Below, in pieces: positions 1-10,300 of a stretch of DNA of 64,000 nt (the first letter of the stretch is position 1; each line of letters begins with the position of its first letter). Both the position numbers and the translations under genes were made by a program. The notes under the pieces are model-generated. The model was given only the letters and a program-made list of their open reading frames with translations, was not told the origin of the DNA and ran no database searches. Source of the stretch: Melieria omissa (Eukaryota > Arthropoda > Insecta > Diptera > Ulidiidae); assembly GCA_963971225.1 (NCBI GenBank), contig OZ020267.1, positions 154,495,920-154,559,919 on the forward strand, written 5' to 3'.

Positions 1-1146
1 GTTTTTTTTTCGAGATGCCAGCTTGAGGTGTTCAGCAGCACAGTGATATTTTTTTGCTTGGTCGAAGACAAAAGTTCAATTTGGAAAATAATCGTTTCTG
101 TTTGTTTGTCGGTTGCCGAATGGTAGCAATTAAAGTTCGACTATTTTCTAATGAGTGAATTTTAAATTTTTGTCACACAACTCTGTTATTCAAAATGTCT
201 TAAATGTCTTTCAATTAGAACCCAGAACAGTCACTGATGCAACGCCATAAGCGGCTGAGTTATTTCTCTGTTTTCAGACTTAATTTGGTCATCTATGTCG
301 GCAACAACTTATTTGCGTTAATGGCTTCGGTGGTGTGTCAGATATGCTTTTGCTTTTATATTGGTTTGTTTTAGTTTTACGTTATTTATTGAATTGCATA
401 GCATATGCCACGGTAGGCGATTTATTTTGCAATTAGAAAATATATGTACATATGTGGAGAATAAGTAGGTAGGTATAACTGGTTGGCCACGAATGGCCAC
501 ACATAGACCATTATAACAAAGAGTTTAAAACCTGTGGTAAACTTTCAGGCTGACTTAACTATTTGTTCAAATGATAATTGACTTAATTAAAATGCCAATT
601 TGAAAGCGAATTCTAAGAAATATTTTGTACATTTGCTTATTTTCAGAAACTTCAATTTTGCCAAGTAAGAACTTGAAGCTGCATCCTACTTAAAACTAAA
701 ACACCAGCAACGAAAAGTATATGCGCTGACAATGCGTAACCGTCAGAAACAGCAAAGTGCCAAATAAGTTTTGAAAAAGGATGACTAGTTATTTCATTTC
801 GCCAGTAGCAAGCAAAGGAAACCTTAAAGAGGCAATCACTGACCAATAAAACAGCATTCACATTCTTTCACGAATAAACCCGATTCGAAAAATGTATATT
901 TTTGGATGAGATCGCTATTTGTTTTGCTTTTGCTTAAGAAGAAGAAGCAATAAATGTAAACTGAAAATTACACTCCAAACTAGTCAGACGAGAAGTAATA
1001 AAACAGCTGCGCGAATAAAATAAAAGACACACTGAACAGTAGCATTTAACATTTCGCACACGCAGTTGTCCTCGCTGTTGTCCTCGCTCTCGCTCAACTA
1101 AGACGATCTCGCCACTGCTGCCTGCTACCCTCACTCACCGCTCGAC
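1..1146. other. Upstream/5' UTR region of Cyclin Y
   Basis: No coding exon is supported here. The stretch is AT-rich and has no recognisable coding sequence or complete repeat. The last ~150 bases have the mixed composition of a fly 5' UTR and lead into the Cyclin Y start codon at 1147. No TATA box or initiator could be assigned with confidence, and a 5' non-coding exon further left cannot be excluded. Confidence 0.5.
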
Positions 1147-2336
1147 ATGGGTAACAAGAACTCTTGCTGTGCTTATTCGAGTCCCCAGTCTGATCGCAAG
1201 TCGAAGGATATTCCACCCGTCTATGAAGAACGCCATCATGTGCACACCCACCATACGTCCGCCTCGCAGCATCAGCTGGACGGCCAGGTGGCCGCATCGA
1301 CTGCTGCCGTACACCACAGCGCCGCCACGCTGGACAATCCGCACAATCTGCAGCACATCTCGGAACGCGAAGCGCTCGAAGGTGAGGAGGATCCGTCAGT
1401 AGATCCCACCGCTGCCACCATGTTTCTCGAACGCTCCAAAGTGGAAAATGGTGGTATAACGCGCAAGCGCTCACAGCATCAAATCGCCCAGCAAGCCTCA
1501 AATTCGACAGGTGGCGGCTTGAAGAAGAGCTCCTCGTGTTCGACAATTTACCTGGACGACAGCACTGTCTCGCAGCCTAATCTCAAGAACACAGTAAAGT
1601 GCGTGTCGCTAGCCATTTACTATCACATTAAAAATCGGCAGTCGGATCGCCGACTCGACATTTTCGACGAGAAACTGCATCCACTGACGCACGATACTGT
1701 GCCTGAAGATTACGACACGCACAATCCTGAACACCGGCAAATTTACAAGTTCGTGCGCACGTTGTTTAACGCGGCACAACTCACTGCCGAGTGCGCCATC
1801 ATAACGCTAGTCTATCTAGAGCGATTGCTCACCTACGCCGAGCTGGACGTGGCACCGTGCAACTGGAAGCGTATGGTTTTGGGTAAGTTCAAAAAAATAT
1901 AGTCATACTGTTACATTGAAGCAACTGTCTATATGTCCGTCTCTCATCACTAGGTGCCATTTTGCTTGCTTCCAAAGTGTGGGACGACCAGGCCGTCTGG
2001 AACGTTGACTACTGCCAGATACTAAAGGACATCACCGTTGAGGACATGAACGAACTGGAGCGACAATTCCTCGAGTTGCTGCAGTTCAACATTAATGTGC
2101 CCTCCTCCGTCTATGCCAAGTACTACTTTGACTTGCGTACGCTAGCCGAGGCGAACGACCTGTCCTTCCCCACGGAGCCGCTGTCGAAGGAGCGTGCCCA
2201 GAAACTGGAAGCCATGTCGCGTGTTATGCAGGATAAGGTTACTGCTGAAGCGCTGAAGAACGGCATTAAGAAGTGGTCGTCCATGGACAATATTAGTCAG
2301 GGTGGGCCACGTCGAAGTGTCGCTATATTGTCGTGA
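1147..2336 (+). CDS. CycY: Cyclin Y
   Basis: Two coding exons, 1147-1882 and 1954-2336, join G|GT across a 71-nt GT-AG intron to give 372 aa. The N-terminus MGNKNSCC is a classic myristoylation plus Cys (palmitoylation) motif, matching the membrane-anchored Cyclin Y family. Residues 1-140 are low-complexity, rich in His and Ser. The cyclin fold runs from about residue 148 ([14 protein letters not shown]) to about 312, and the conserved block [16 protein letters not shown] crosses the intron. In flies Cyclin Y partners the PFTAIRE kinase Eip63E, and in vertebrates CDK14/16, acting at the plasma membrane in Wnt co-receptor phosphorylation and development (family knowledge). The start is chosen because the acylation motif must be N-terminal. 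Length is close to other insect Cyclin Y proteins. No damage is seen. Confidence 0.96.
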
Positions 2337-3780
2337 TTTTTGTTAGTGTATTAAAAGCGAGAAGCCGATGGCGACGGCGTCATGTGTGCGTATTGGCAAA
2401 CGCTCTTATTGAGATTGACTTGCAAAGTGAGCCGAAGAGCAAACGTTTTCGTTTTTTATACAAATGTACACGTACACACTCAAACAGCTTAAATTACTGT
2501 ACACCGCAGAATACAGACTAAATTTTTGTTGTCCAAACCGAGATTGAATTGCATCTCAAGATTGAATTTTAGTTTACATGAGCCGGTGTCGGATAGAAAG
2601 ACGCGGTGTGTATTTTGTGAAGCGGGTGCACTGACGAGCAGCTGTCGCTGAACTTGATCGAACTCGAATCATGCTACAACAGTAGAATTAAAAACAGTAA
2701 AACGATTTTTTAACAATTTTAAATGAAAGATTTATCTTTAGGAAGCCGCACCCGAGCGAGTAGTAGGGAGACGAGGATTTTAATATAGATATGCATAACC
2801 CAGTTGCCAAAAATAAAAATGAATAATAAAATAAAGTAAACTTAACGCGTATATAGAATGGGCTTTGACGAACTTAAAAGTATGTAGTGGGGTTTTAATT
2901 AGATATTTTGAAATTGAACAAGAAAATACATACTATGTGAGGGCACAGCATAGACTCAGGTGAGAGAGCGTACATATGCAAAAATATTGATGCGGGCCAA
3001 TGCCACAATTACATTACTGGGAGCACTGTCCCGAGTGGCTAGAATTCGCTTTATATGTTGGCCGCTTGTGTATTTTGAACGAGAGCCTATAATTTTCTTG
3101 CGTAAAGAATTCCTTTCGTTCACTTCCAAGACAAGCGAATTTAGTTCGAACTTTTGCTGCGCGTTAGTGGCGCAGCCGTGCACATACATTTTTAATATTT
3201 TAGCTACTTATGACTTTGTGATCGTTGCGCTGCAGAACTTTGACTTGAAAGTGAGCGTTGAGCGTGTATAGGGAGGAGAAAAGGAGATAAATCAGTTTTC
3301 CATTTTTAATAAAATCGCAGCAGAAGGCAAAATAAAACTGCAAGAGCGGCAACCTATTCGGGAACTGCGTAATCAACATACTAAATTTAGTTTAAACTTT
3401 TAATAGTCACGAAAGCAACGTAGAACAACAGCAACAGCAATACTTGAAACAATTCTTAATTTTAAAGTGAATCGCAGTTTGCATTCTATATTTATAACAG
3501 AAATAAGACAACAATCACCAACACTCCAAGTGAGCTACACGAATGGGCAGGCAAGCGATCGAACCCAAAAATTCGATCTTCGGTAGAGTGTCTGATTGAG
3601 AGGTGAAGTGTGACGGATGAACAAGAAAAAGCGATATTTGTAAAATTAATAATATTACAAACGAAGAAGAAGCATAAGTGAAAATAACAAGTAAAATAAA
3701 ATAAAGTAAAAATATTTTATAATTTGTAATTTATTTTACATACAACATTCATTCAATAAAAGAACAAACGAAACGAAAAT
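2337..3780 (+). other. Probable Cyclin Y 3' UTR
   Basis: AT-rich non-coding DNA after the Cyclin Y stop. AATAAA signals occur at 2812-2817 and again in clusters near 3310, 3700 and 3757, so the transcript may use several poly(A) sites. I see no coding potential or repeats in it. Confidence 0.5.
2812..2817 (+). terminator. Poly(A) signal candidate, Cyclin Y
   Basis: First AATAAA after the Cyclin Y stop codon, about 475 nt downstream. Further copies lie downstream, so it may not be the main site. Confidence 0.4.
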
Positions 3781-3998
3781 GCCAGTGCACATGAGTTTTC
3801 ATTCTTGACCAAACTAATAAAAAAGGTGTATGATTAGTAAACATTCGGTATCTCGAAAACTGAGCGAGGTGCTTAACCCTTCGTTGCATGATTTAATTTC
3901 CGTGAAGAAAAAACTTTTTTGTTATATAATTCTTGTTGCTTGTTAAGTTCTGATGGTAAAAATGAAATTTTGTTGAATTCCTGTATCTAGGAAAGAAG

Positions 3999-4155
3999 TT
4001 TTTTTTTTTCGTATCCTGGTGAGAGCGCTACCGCCGAAGTGAAAGTCGGTTTTATTAATATTTTAGTGTTGACAACTACGGGGAGTCGAACAGAGGTCAG
4101 ACGTCACTCTATACTCGTAATTCAACGCACTAAACAGCTGAGCGACGGCGATCAC
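3999..4155 (-). repeat. tRNA-derived SINE-like element
   Basis: Read on the minus strand, this segment has an A-box-like block (GTCGCTCAGCTG...TTTAGTGCG, about 4148-4125) and a B-box-like block (TGTTCGACTCC, near 4090-4080). These have the spacing of an internal pol III promoter. They are followed by a non-tRNA body and a terminal A-run (a T-run on plus, 3999-4009). The T-arm bases do not pair and the acceptor stem is absent, so it is not a functional tRNA. No clear target-site duplication was found. The 5' boundary is approximate. Confidence 0.45.
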
Positions 4156-4545
4156 CATATCACCATCGCCATCAATAACCAAAATTATTTCACCAAATCC
4201 AAACACTTGTTGCTTTTTCGATTCTTTTGCGCATACTTTCAATGTTAATCGCAAAATTCCGTTAGTAATCAATTGTTTTAACATAAAAGATGCTACTGAA
4301 GAATGAAAGACTGTAAAATGCTGAATAGAATAGTTTCCAAATCTATGAAAAGTTAACATTGCAGGGGTTAAGTTTTGTATTAACCCATATCGGCCCAATG
4401 TTCGATTAATCGAACAGTAAATTTTAGCATCTTCCATAAATTCTTTTGTGCTCTTTTTTAAACTTTAAACGCAAAAGTTTTGCATGATATGATGGTATGA
4501 TTTGTAATATGGGATAATATGAGTTAATATGGAATATTTTGTATA

Positions 4546-5191
4546 CAGTAGAATCCCGATTATCCGGATCAAATGAAACCAGGGGTATTCCGTATAATCG
4601 AAAATCCGGATAATCGATTTCAAAGCAAATCAAACAATATTAAAACTTTAATATTTTTTTATTATGTAACGGATTTTACATGTGTCATTTAGAAAATACT
4701 ATATTATAAAAAACGAGTTTAACGATAGATAATGAATTACATAATACCTATGTAATTTAGAATTTTGATTGGAAATAACTTGTTATTGATCTTTGACGTA
4801 ATGAATCACATCTTTTCATTGCGGCCAAGGCCCTGATGCGCTTCAGTTGTAGCAACTGTATAGGATCCAATTCGTCCTGTCTTTCAAGCCACTTAAAAGC
4901 AACATCTAGAGCTTCAAAAGCTTCTGCGTGAGATGGTACTTGACATTCTTCCCCAGTTTCAGTTTCTTCTTCATTTTCTCTCTCGTTACTGTTCAAATCC
5001 TCAATGATTTCTTCATCAGTTAAGATTTGAAATCCAGTCAGGGTACACGGTCGGAGGCGGGAATAAACTTGTCGTAACATGTCGCGTTACACCGTCAAAA
5101 CATTTTTAAATTGACAGTTAGAGCCGAGACAAATGAGTCCGGATAATCGGATGTTCGGATAATCGATGTTCGGATAATCGGGATTCTACTG
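4546..5191 (-). mobile_element. pogo/Tigger-type DNA transposon, internally deleted
   Basis: A 646-bp element flanked by TA dinucleotides (4544-4545 and 5192-5193). Its terminal inverted repeats are near-perfect, with outer bases CAGTAGAATCCCGATTATCC on both sides. TA duplication and CAG termini fit the Tc1/pogo group. Inside the right end, three spaced copies of GTTCGGATAATCG or close variants form subterminal repeats. The interior keeps only the 3' part of a transposase-like frame (4757-5080, minus). It is nested in the TTAA-flanked element 4384-5577 and is therefore younger. Confidence 0.82.
4757..5080 (-). pseudogene. Truncated pogo/Tigger/jerky-like transposase C-terminus
   Basis: A 107-codon open frame inside the TA-flanked element. 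It holds an acidic stretch (ERENEEETETGEE), then a Leu-rich segment, and ends in CDSLRQRSITSYFQSKF. A short hydrophobic tail of the form S/T-L/I-x-x-Y/F-F at the extreme C-terminus is characteristic of Tigger/jerky transposases. The DNA-binding region and DDE catalytic core are missing, so it cannot encode an active enzyme. The first codon is probably not a genuine start. Confidence 0.6.
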
Positions 5192-5581
5192 TAATATGGT
5201 GTAAATATATTCATTTCTCACACTTCTCAGTTGTATGAATTCCCCAAACAAAAGGTAATTTTTGACATAATTTCGAAAGCATCGAAAAACATTAAAAAAC
5301 AATAGTATTTAAAAAAGTAACTATGCAGTCTTGTAAAAATTTGATCAAACTCTTGAAAACATATTTACACTTTTCACATAAAACCAATATTACAGCCAGA
5401 ATATATATTTATATATATTTCTAGTTAGGTGTTCGATTAATCAAACACCAAATATCTCGAAAGCCAAAAATCGTAAAATTTTGTTGACCCCAAATTTAAA
5501 TTGTACGACATAATCTCACCTTAAAAAAAATGTTTTCTTCGAATATTAACAAAAAAAAATCGCTGGGCTCATATGGGTTAA

Positions 5582-6639
5582 TGGGGTTTTACATCCGTCA
5601 GTGCTATGAGAAATATTTATATTGAAGGCTTTTACCAAGACTTATATTTGTGTTTATTTATTATTCGAAAGTTATTTTGAATATAAATGTATTTTGCAAA
5701 ATATTGCCACGCCCGTTGTTTAAGGCTCATGGAATTTCAAAAATTAAACGACAAATCCATGGGAAAACGCTATTCAATATTATAGATTTAAGGTGTGTGG
5801 GCGATGCCCCGCCTTCTTGTCTACACTCGAAACAAATATCTAGAAACCTTCCAGTCAAGTTGTTTTCGAATCTATAAAGAACTAACATACAAATATTAAT
5901 GTTTACAACAAATCCTACGCAGCCACTTTATCCCAAAACCTTTCCCCTCTTAACCTATGGCAGGCAGTCTTATCAGTATTAAATACTAATATAATTTTGC
6001 GTCTGTCGTCTGATAAGAGTATTTGTTTTGTATACCTTTTGCTTCAAAACCGTTAAAAATATATTAAAAAAAATATGGCTCCGCAGAGCAAAAAGCAATC
6101 GCGTGATGCAAGTTCGCCTTTTTTCCACATCAGCAGCGACTTGCAAAGTATCAACATTATATACGAACTGCGAAAGATAACACAAAAAAGAAAGTACTAT
6201 AAACTTGCTGAATAATTTGTATACAAAGCACGTCATAGTACTCACGAATTTTCTTACACAGCCGCCTGCAGCCAATCAGGAATCACCAAATGGACTTGAA
6301 ATCTCAGCAAAACAGGGCGAAAAATCATTCTGCGGGTAGAAGGCAGTTACGGTGATTGGAAGGTGTTGACCGCCATTGGGGCCTACGACCGATCTAGCGG
6401 TCTAGTTTTCGTCCAAAAATTAAACTGTATCAAGTTAGATTTTGTCTTTAACATGTAACCATATTCGTTTTGTACAAATTTTGAGAGTTTTTCACAAAAT
6501 GAGAGAATTCTCATGAAGGGGAATTTTTGTGTACGCCACTTGATGAATGCGGCAACAGTGGCCCACCTGTTTCAGTGTTGCCAATCCTCAAGTCTCGCAT
6601 ACTCGGCCTTCGTCTCGTAGCCACTCTTCTCTCGCACTC
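5582..6639. other. Intergenic spacer before Herp
   Basis: AT-rich DNA with no supported gene, RNA or repeat. The only short open frames are low-complexity and lack family features. Confidence 0.4.
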
Positions 6640-6647
6640 ATATAAAG
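6640..6647 (+). promoter_or_regulatory. Candidate TATA box of Herp
   Basis: ATATAAAG lies about 30 nt before a purine-rich segment (near 6670) that would start a 5' UTR of about 680 nt for Herp. The assignment rests only on motif and position. Confidence 0.35.
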
Positions 6648-7110
6648 CAACAACAATCAACCGATGAAACGAAACAGACGAACGAAGGTTGCCGAAAAGG
6701 AAAGACACGAAAATTTTGTGGCTGCGTGCAAAATAATTTTCAATTAATTTTTTTCAAAGTGTTTTGTTGACATTTTCGGGAAATTTTGTAGCAAAATTGT
6801 AAAGTTTAGTGATCAGACTTCGGAGGTGTGAAATTTGAAAAGTATAGCAGCGTGAAAAGAGCAAAGAAGACGCGCTGTGCAACTCGAGGAAAATCGAATC
6901 GAACGACGTACATACATCCGCACACAGGCGTACGGGACCAAGTGAACAAATAAGCTGTAGCAAAAAAAAAGAAGAATCTAAAGGCAAGGCGAGAAAAGAA
7001 AAAATAAATACAAGAGAAATTAGTGAAAAAACATAGGCCGAATAATAACAGTGCGGAAGAAGCAGAAGTTTATTTGAGTGGTGTGTGTGCGGAGTGGAGT
7101 AAAAACCTAA

Positions 7111-7146
7111 ATGGGGGAAACATTGCGAAAGCAGCAGCCAAGTTAA
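7111..7146 (+). promoter_or_regulatory. Short upstream ORF in the Herp 5' UTR
   Basis: Between the putative TATA box and the Herp start at 7353 I find only one ATG, at 7111. It opens an 11-codon frame (MGETLRKQQPS) ending TAA at 7144-7146, 206 nt before the main start. A single short uORF well upstream of the coding start is the arrangement that often tunes translation when eIF2-alpha is phosphorylated. That role is inferred. Confidence 0.45.
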
Positions 7147-7352
7147 AATACACAAACCAGAACAAGAGCAATCACAGCGGCAACGAAGGCAGAGTGCAGC
7201 AAAAGGTGTGCACAATAAAACGTCGTTCAACGCGTCAGCGGAATTTGCGAATTGCAATCAGGATTTCTGAGTTGACTTTCTTTCGGGAAAAACGTCTCCA
7301 ACAACAAAGCCAGCGAGCAACTAGCCACCAGCCACAGTAGTTACTCGTGAAG

Positions 7353-10300
7353 ATGAACGAGACCGCCGCCAATTCGTCGTCGCCTTCGCCGACGTCGCCC
7401 ACAGCGATGGGCGTGGTCGCGGACAGCAGCGGCAAAGTAGCAACAGCAACAACCACCAGTGTCAAGCTGCTCATAAAAGCCTCCAATCAGCAGTTCGATG
7501 ATCAGATAATCGAAAGCGATCTGCTGTGGACGGTGAAACGCTTGAAAACGCAACTGGCGCAGGTCTACCCCAGCAAACCGGTAAGCGCAACGACCAACGA
7601 CCCAATCGAACTCCATAAACTATCACCATTAGCCGTTTTGCAACAATGGCAACAACAAGCCATACACATACCACCATCTTCAATCTTCCACTACACCAAC
7701 AACATTGCTAACACCTTGCATTGCATTAGTGGTCACACCATATAGCAAGCAAAGTGACCGTACGCCTTAGCAGGGACAGCGGTGCGCATTTGCAAATTTC
7801 CCTTCGGAATGTTCTGAGCATCGGTGCACATGTACCGAGCTGCAAAAGTCATTGCTTGAGGGTGAAATGATTGTGAATGGTCAAAGTGGTCACTTCATGT
7901 GAACGATTGAAACCGTTTTGCAAATTTGCTGTTTTCCATCTCGTCTCATTTTGATTTGTTTTGCCTCTATATGTTCGTAACGTTCTACGTATGTCCAATG
8001 TTATTCGATATTTTCATTAAATTTGCATTAATTAACTGCATGACGCGGTGTTGTTATCCGCGATAGCGCTCCGAAAACAGGCTTTTCTAGTCACACCGAT
8101 ATTAACATCTAATACAAATCAGTCAGTGTTCATCTGCTTGGTAGACAAACAAAACAGCAACTTGAAAAACATTTAAAAACAATGGTCTTAGTTTTACAGG
8201 TTTAACCCTCCAATCGCACCCCTTGAGTCCAGGGGACTCACTACGAACTTTAATAAGTTGGTACAGGTTTAGTTTCTGTGCTTTGGCGTCCAGCTTGACG
8301 TCGTATGATTGCTCAGAACCCAGACGATAGATATATGAATAAAATATAAGCAATTGCTTTTTATTAAGATTTCTTTGACTTAAACTTGTATGAATAAAAA
8401 TTTAAGCAATTTCTTACAAGAAAAGCAATTGCAGCAAATGCTAAATTTGCTTTGCAGGTTTAAGATTCGAATTAGATTTACAAAGTCATTCAGATTATGA
8501 TTGTTCAGAACCCAGACGATAGATGTATTGGCAGAAATGACGCACGATTGGTGGGGCAGTGTTCATGTTGAAATGGGTTTAAAAATAACAATAAATTAAT
8601 GCTTCTACTGGTAGCACGCATGTCAGGTATGTTGACAGTGGTGGACAATTAAGCCGAAGTGGTTCGCTGGAGTGTAACGATAAGAGACAAATTTATTTAT
8701 TTAAAATTATTTGACAAAATCCGGATCTGGCTCATCCACTCCCGTTTTTCTGCTCTGTGCTATAGTGTCCGACTGTGAACGTTCAAATGGCCCAATAACT
8801 GAGGCCACGTCACCATTGACGATTCAATTGCATAACACACCACTTTGTAAAGTTTAATTAATGTGTCTTTTTTAATTTCTTCTGCTCAGTATTTGTGGAT
8901 TTTATATATGTATGTATGTATACACACACAAACACACGTTCTGCTCTCATTTTGCTTTTATCAGAATAGTCTGAGGCGCGTATCTTATCAGCCCGTTCCA
9001 GCGTTAGAGTCTTCCAGTGCTATTGCGCACAAACACTTGTTGTGTTTGTTTGGCTTTTGCTGTGGCTGTGTGATCGGGTGGGGCGGGCGCCAACACCGGC
9101 CGCGCCATATCGGCAGCGGTACGCCAATAGTATCAGCGGTTGTTTTTATTTCGTCGCTACGTATTCCCACTGTTCCTATTCGATTAGTTGTGTTTGACTT
9201 TACAATTCTAGAATTTTTGTGTAGTTGGCATTTTCATTGGAGAGTCGCTCCACTCAGTTGTCTTTGTGCAGGTAATCGCAGTTGCAGTCCAGGTTGAAAG
9301 TTGAGCAAAAGGTACTTCGCGTGAGTCCGCCTATCTATTTTACTTTGTATGTATGTCTGTCAGTTTGCGGGGCCAGAGATAGCACTCAAGTTCAGTAGCC
9401 GCCTAAGCAGTAAAGATTTCTGTTTAGACACTTGTAGCAAATATGTCAAATGACAGTTGCTAGTCCAAGAGTTTTCCCTGCTTTCATATCGACACATCCT
9501 CCATTCACCTAAAATCCATTCTCAGTGCCAACGTAAATATTTCTCTGCTTCTTTGTGCATTCGTTCAATTTGTGCAAATTGAAATAAAATAGACTTGGGT
9601 TTGCTGTTGTTTTTGTACTTGGAAATGTAATGTGTTCGACGATGAGCTCAGCGAGCGCACTTTTCCGCAACGCTGTATTCTCGGTGCTGCTGCTCGGACC
9701 AGCACCGCCTCGGTAGTTGTTTAATTTGGTGTTCGTTGCGGAAACAGCTGTTGCTGTTTGTATACGAAGTGTTGGGTGTTGTTGTCACAGTCGATTTAGC
9801 TGTAAATTGGGAATATTTGCGGCCTTGTTGGCGAGTCGTCGAGGTATGTGGAAATTTTCGTGCCACTTTGACGATAACACTATGTAGGAAATACGAATCC
9901 GTCAACAAAGGGATCGACAAGTCGTAGCCACGGGTGTTGCTTGCTTGCTTGCTTAACTGGCCATAACAACCCGTTATCGGGTTACGGCCTGCCGCAAAAC
10001 TTCTCTCCAGGCGCCTCTGCTTCGCGCGCGCCTTCTCCAGTTGGTCACACCAAGAGATACCAGGGCCTCTTCCACTTGGTCCTTCCACCGGAGACACGGC
10101 CTCCCTCTTCGCCGTCGACCTCCAACCATCGCATCGAATGCCTTTTTCGCCGGAGCTTCGTCGTCCATGCGGCAGACATGACCGAGCCAGCGTAGCCGCT
10201 GGATGTTAATTCGCTGCGCTACGTCCATGTCCTTATACAGCTCATACAGCTCGTTATTGGTTCGTATGCGATAGTCGTCACCAACCCGAACAGGGCCGAA

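Larger units (their letters stand above)
4384..5577. mobile_element. piggyBac-type MITE interrupted by a second transposon
   Basis: The element is bounded by TTAA at 4380-4383 and 5578-5581, the hallmark target duplication of the piggyBac superfamily. Its ends are inverted repeats beginning CCC: CCCATATCGGCCCA on the left and CCCATATGAGCCCA read inward from the right. Just inside the left end is a perfect 16-bp palindrome, GTTCGATTAATCGAAC, with a near-copy at about 5430. There is no transposase of its own. Without the insertion at 4546-5191 it would be about 550 bp, the size of a MITE. The superfamily call rests on TSD and terminal bases only. Confidence 0.7.

Noticed and set aside
6272..6290. 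ERSE-like element (CCAAT-N9-CCAAA) upstream of Herp
   Set aside because: The second half should be CCACG, and the site is ~370 bp from the putative TATA box. Too weak to call an unfolded-protein-response element.
7023..7340. 105-codon frame in the Herp leader
   Set aside because: Begins at GTG with no ATG and lies in the 5' UTR. The composition is that of an A-rich leader.
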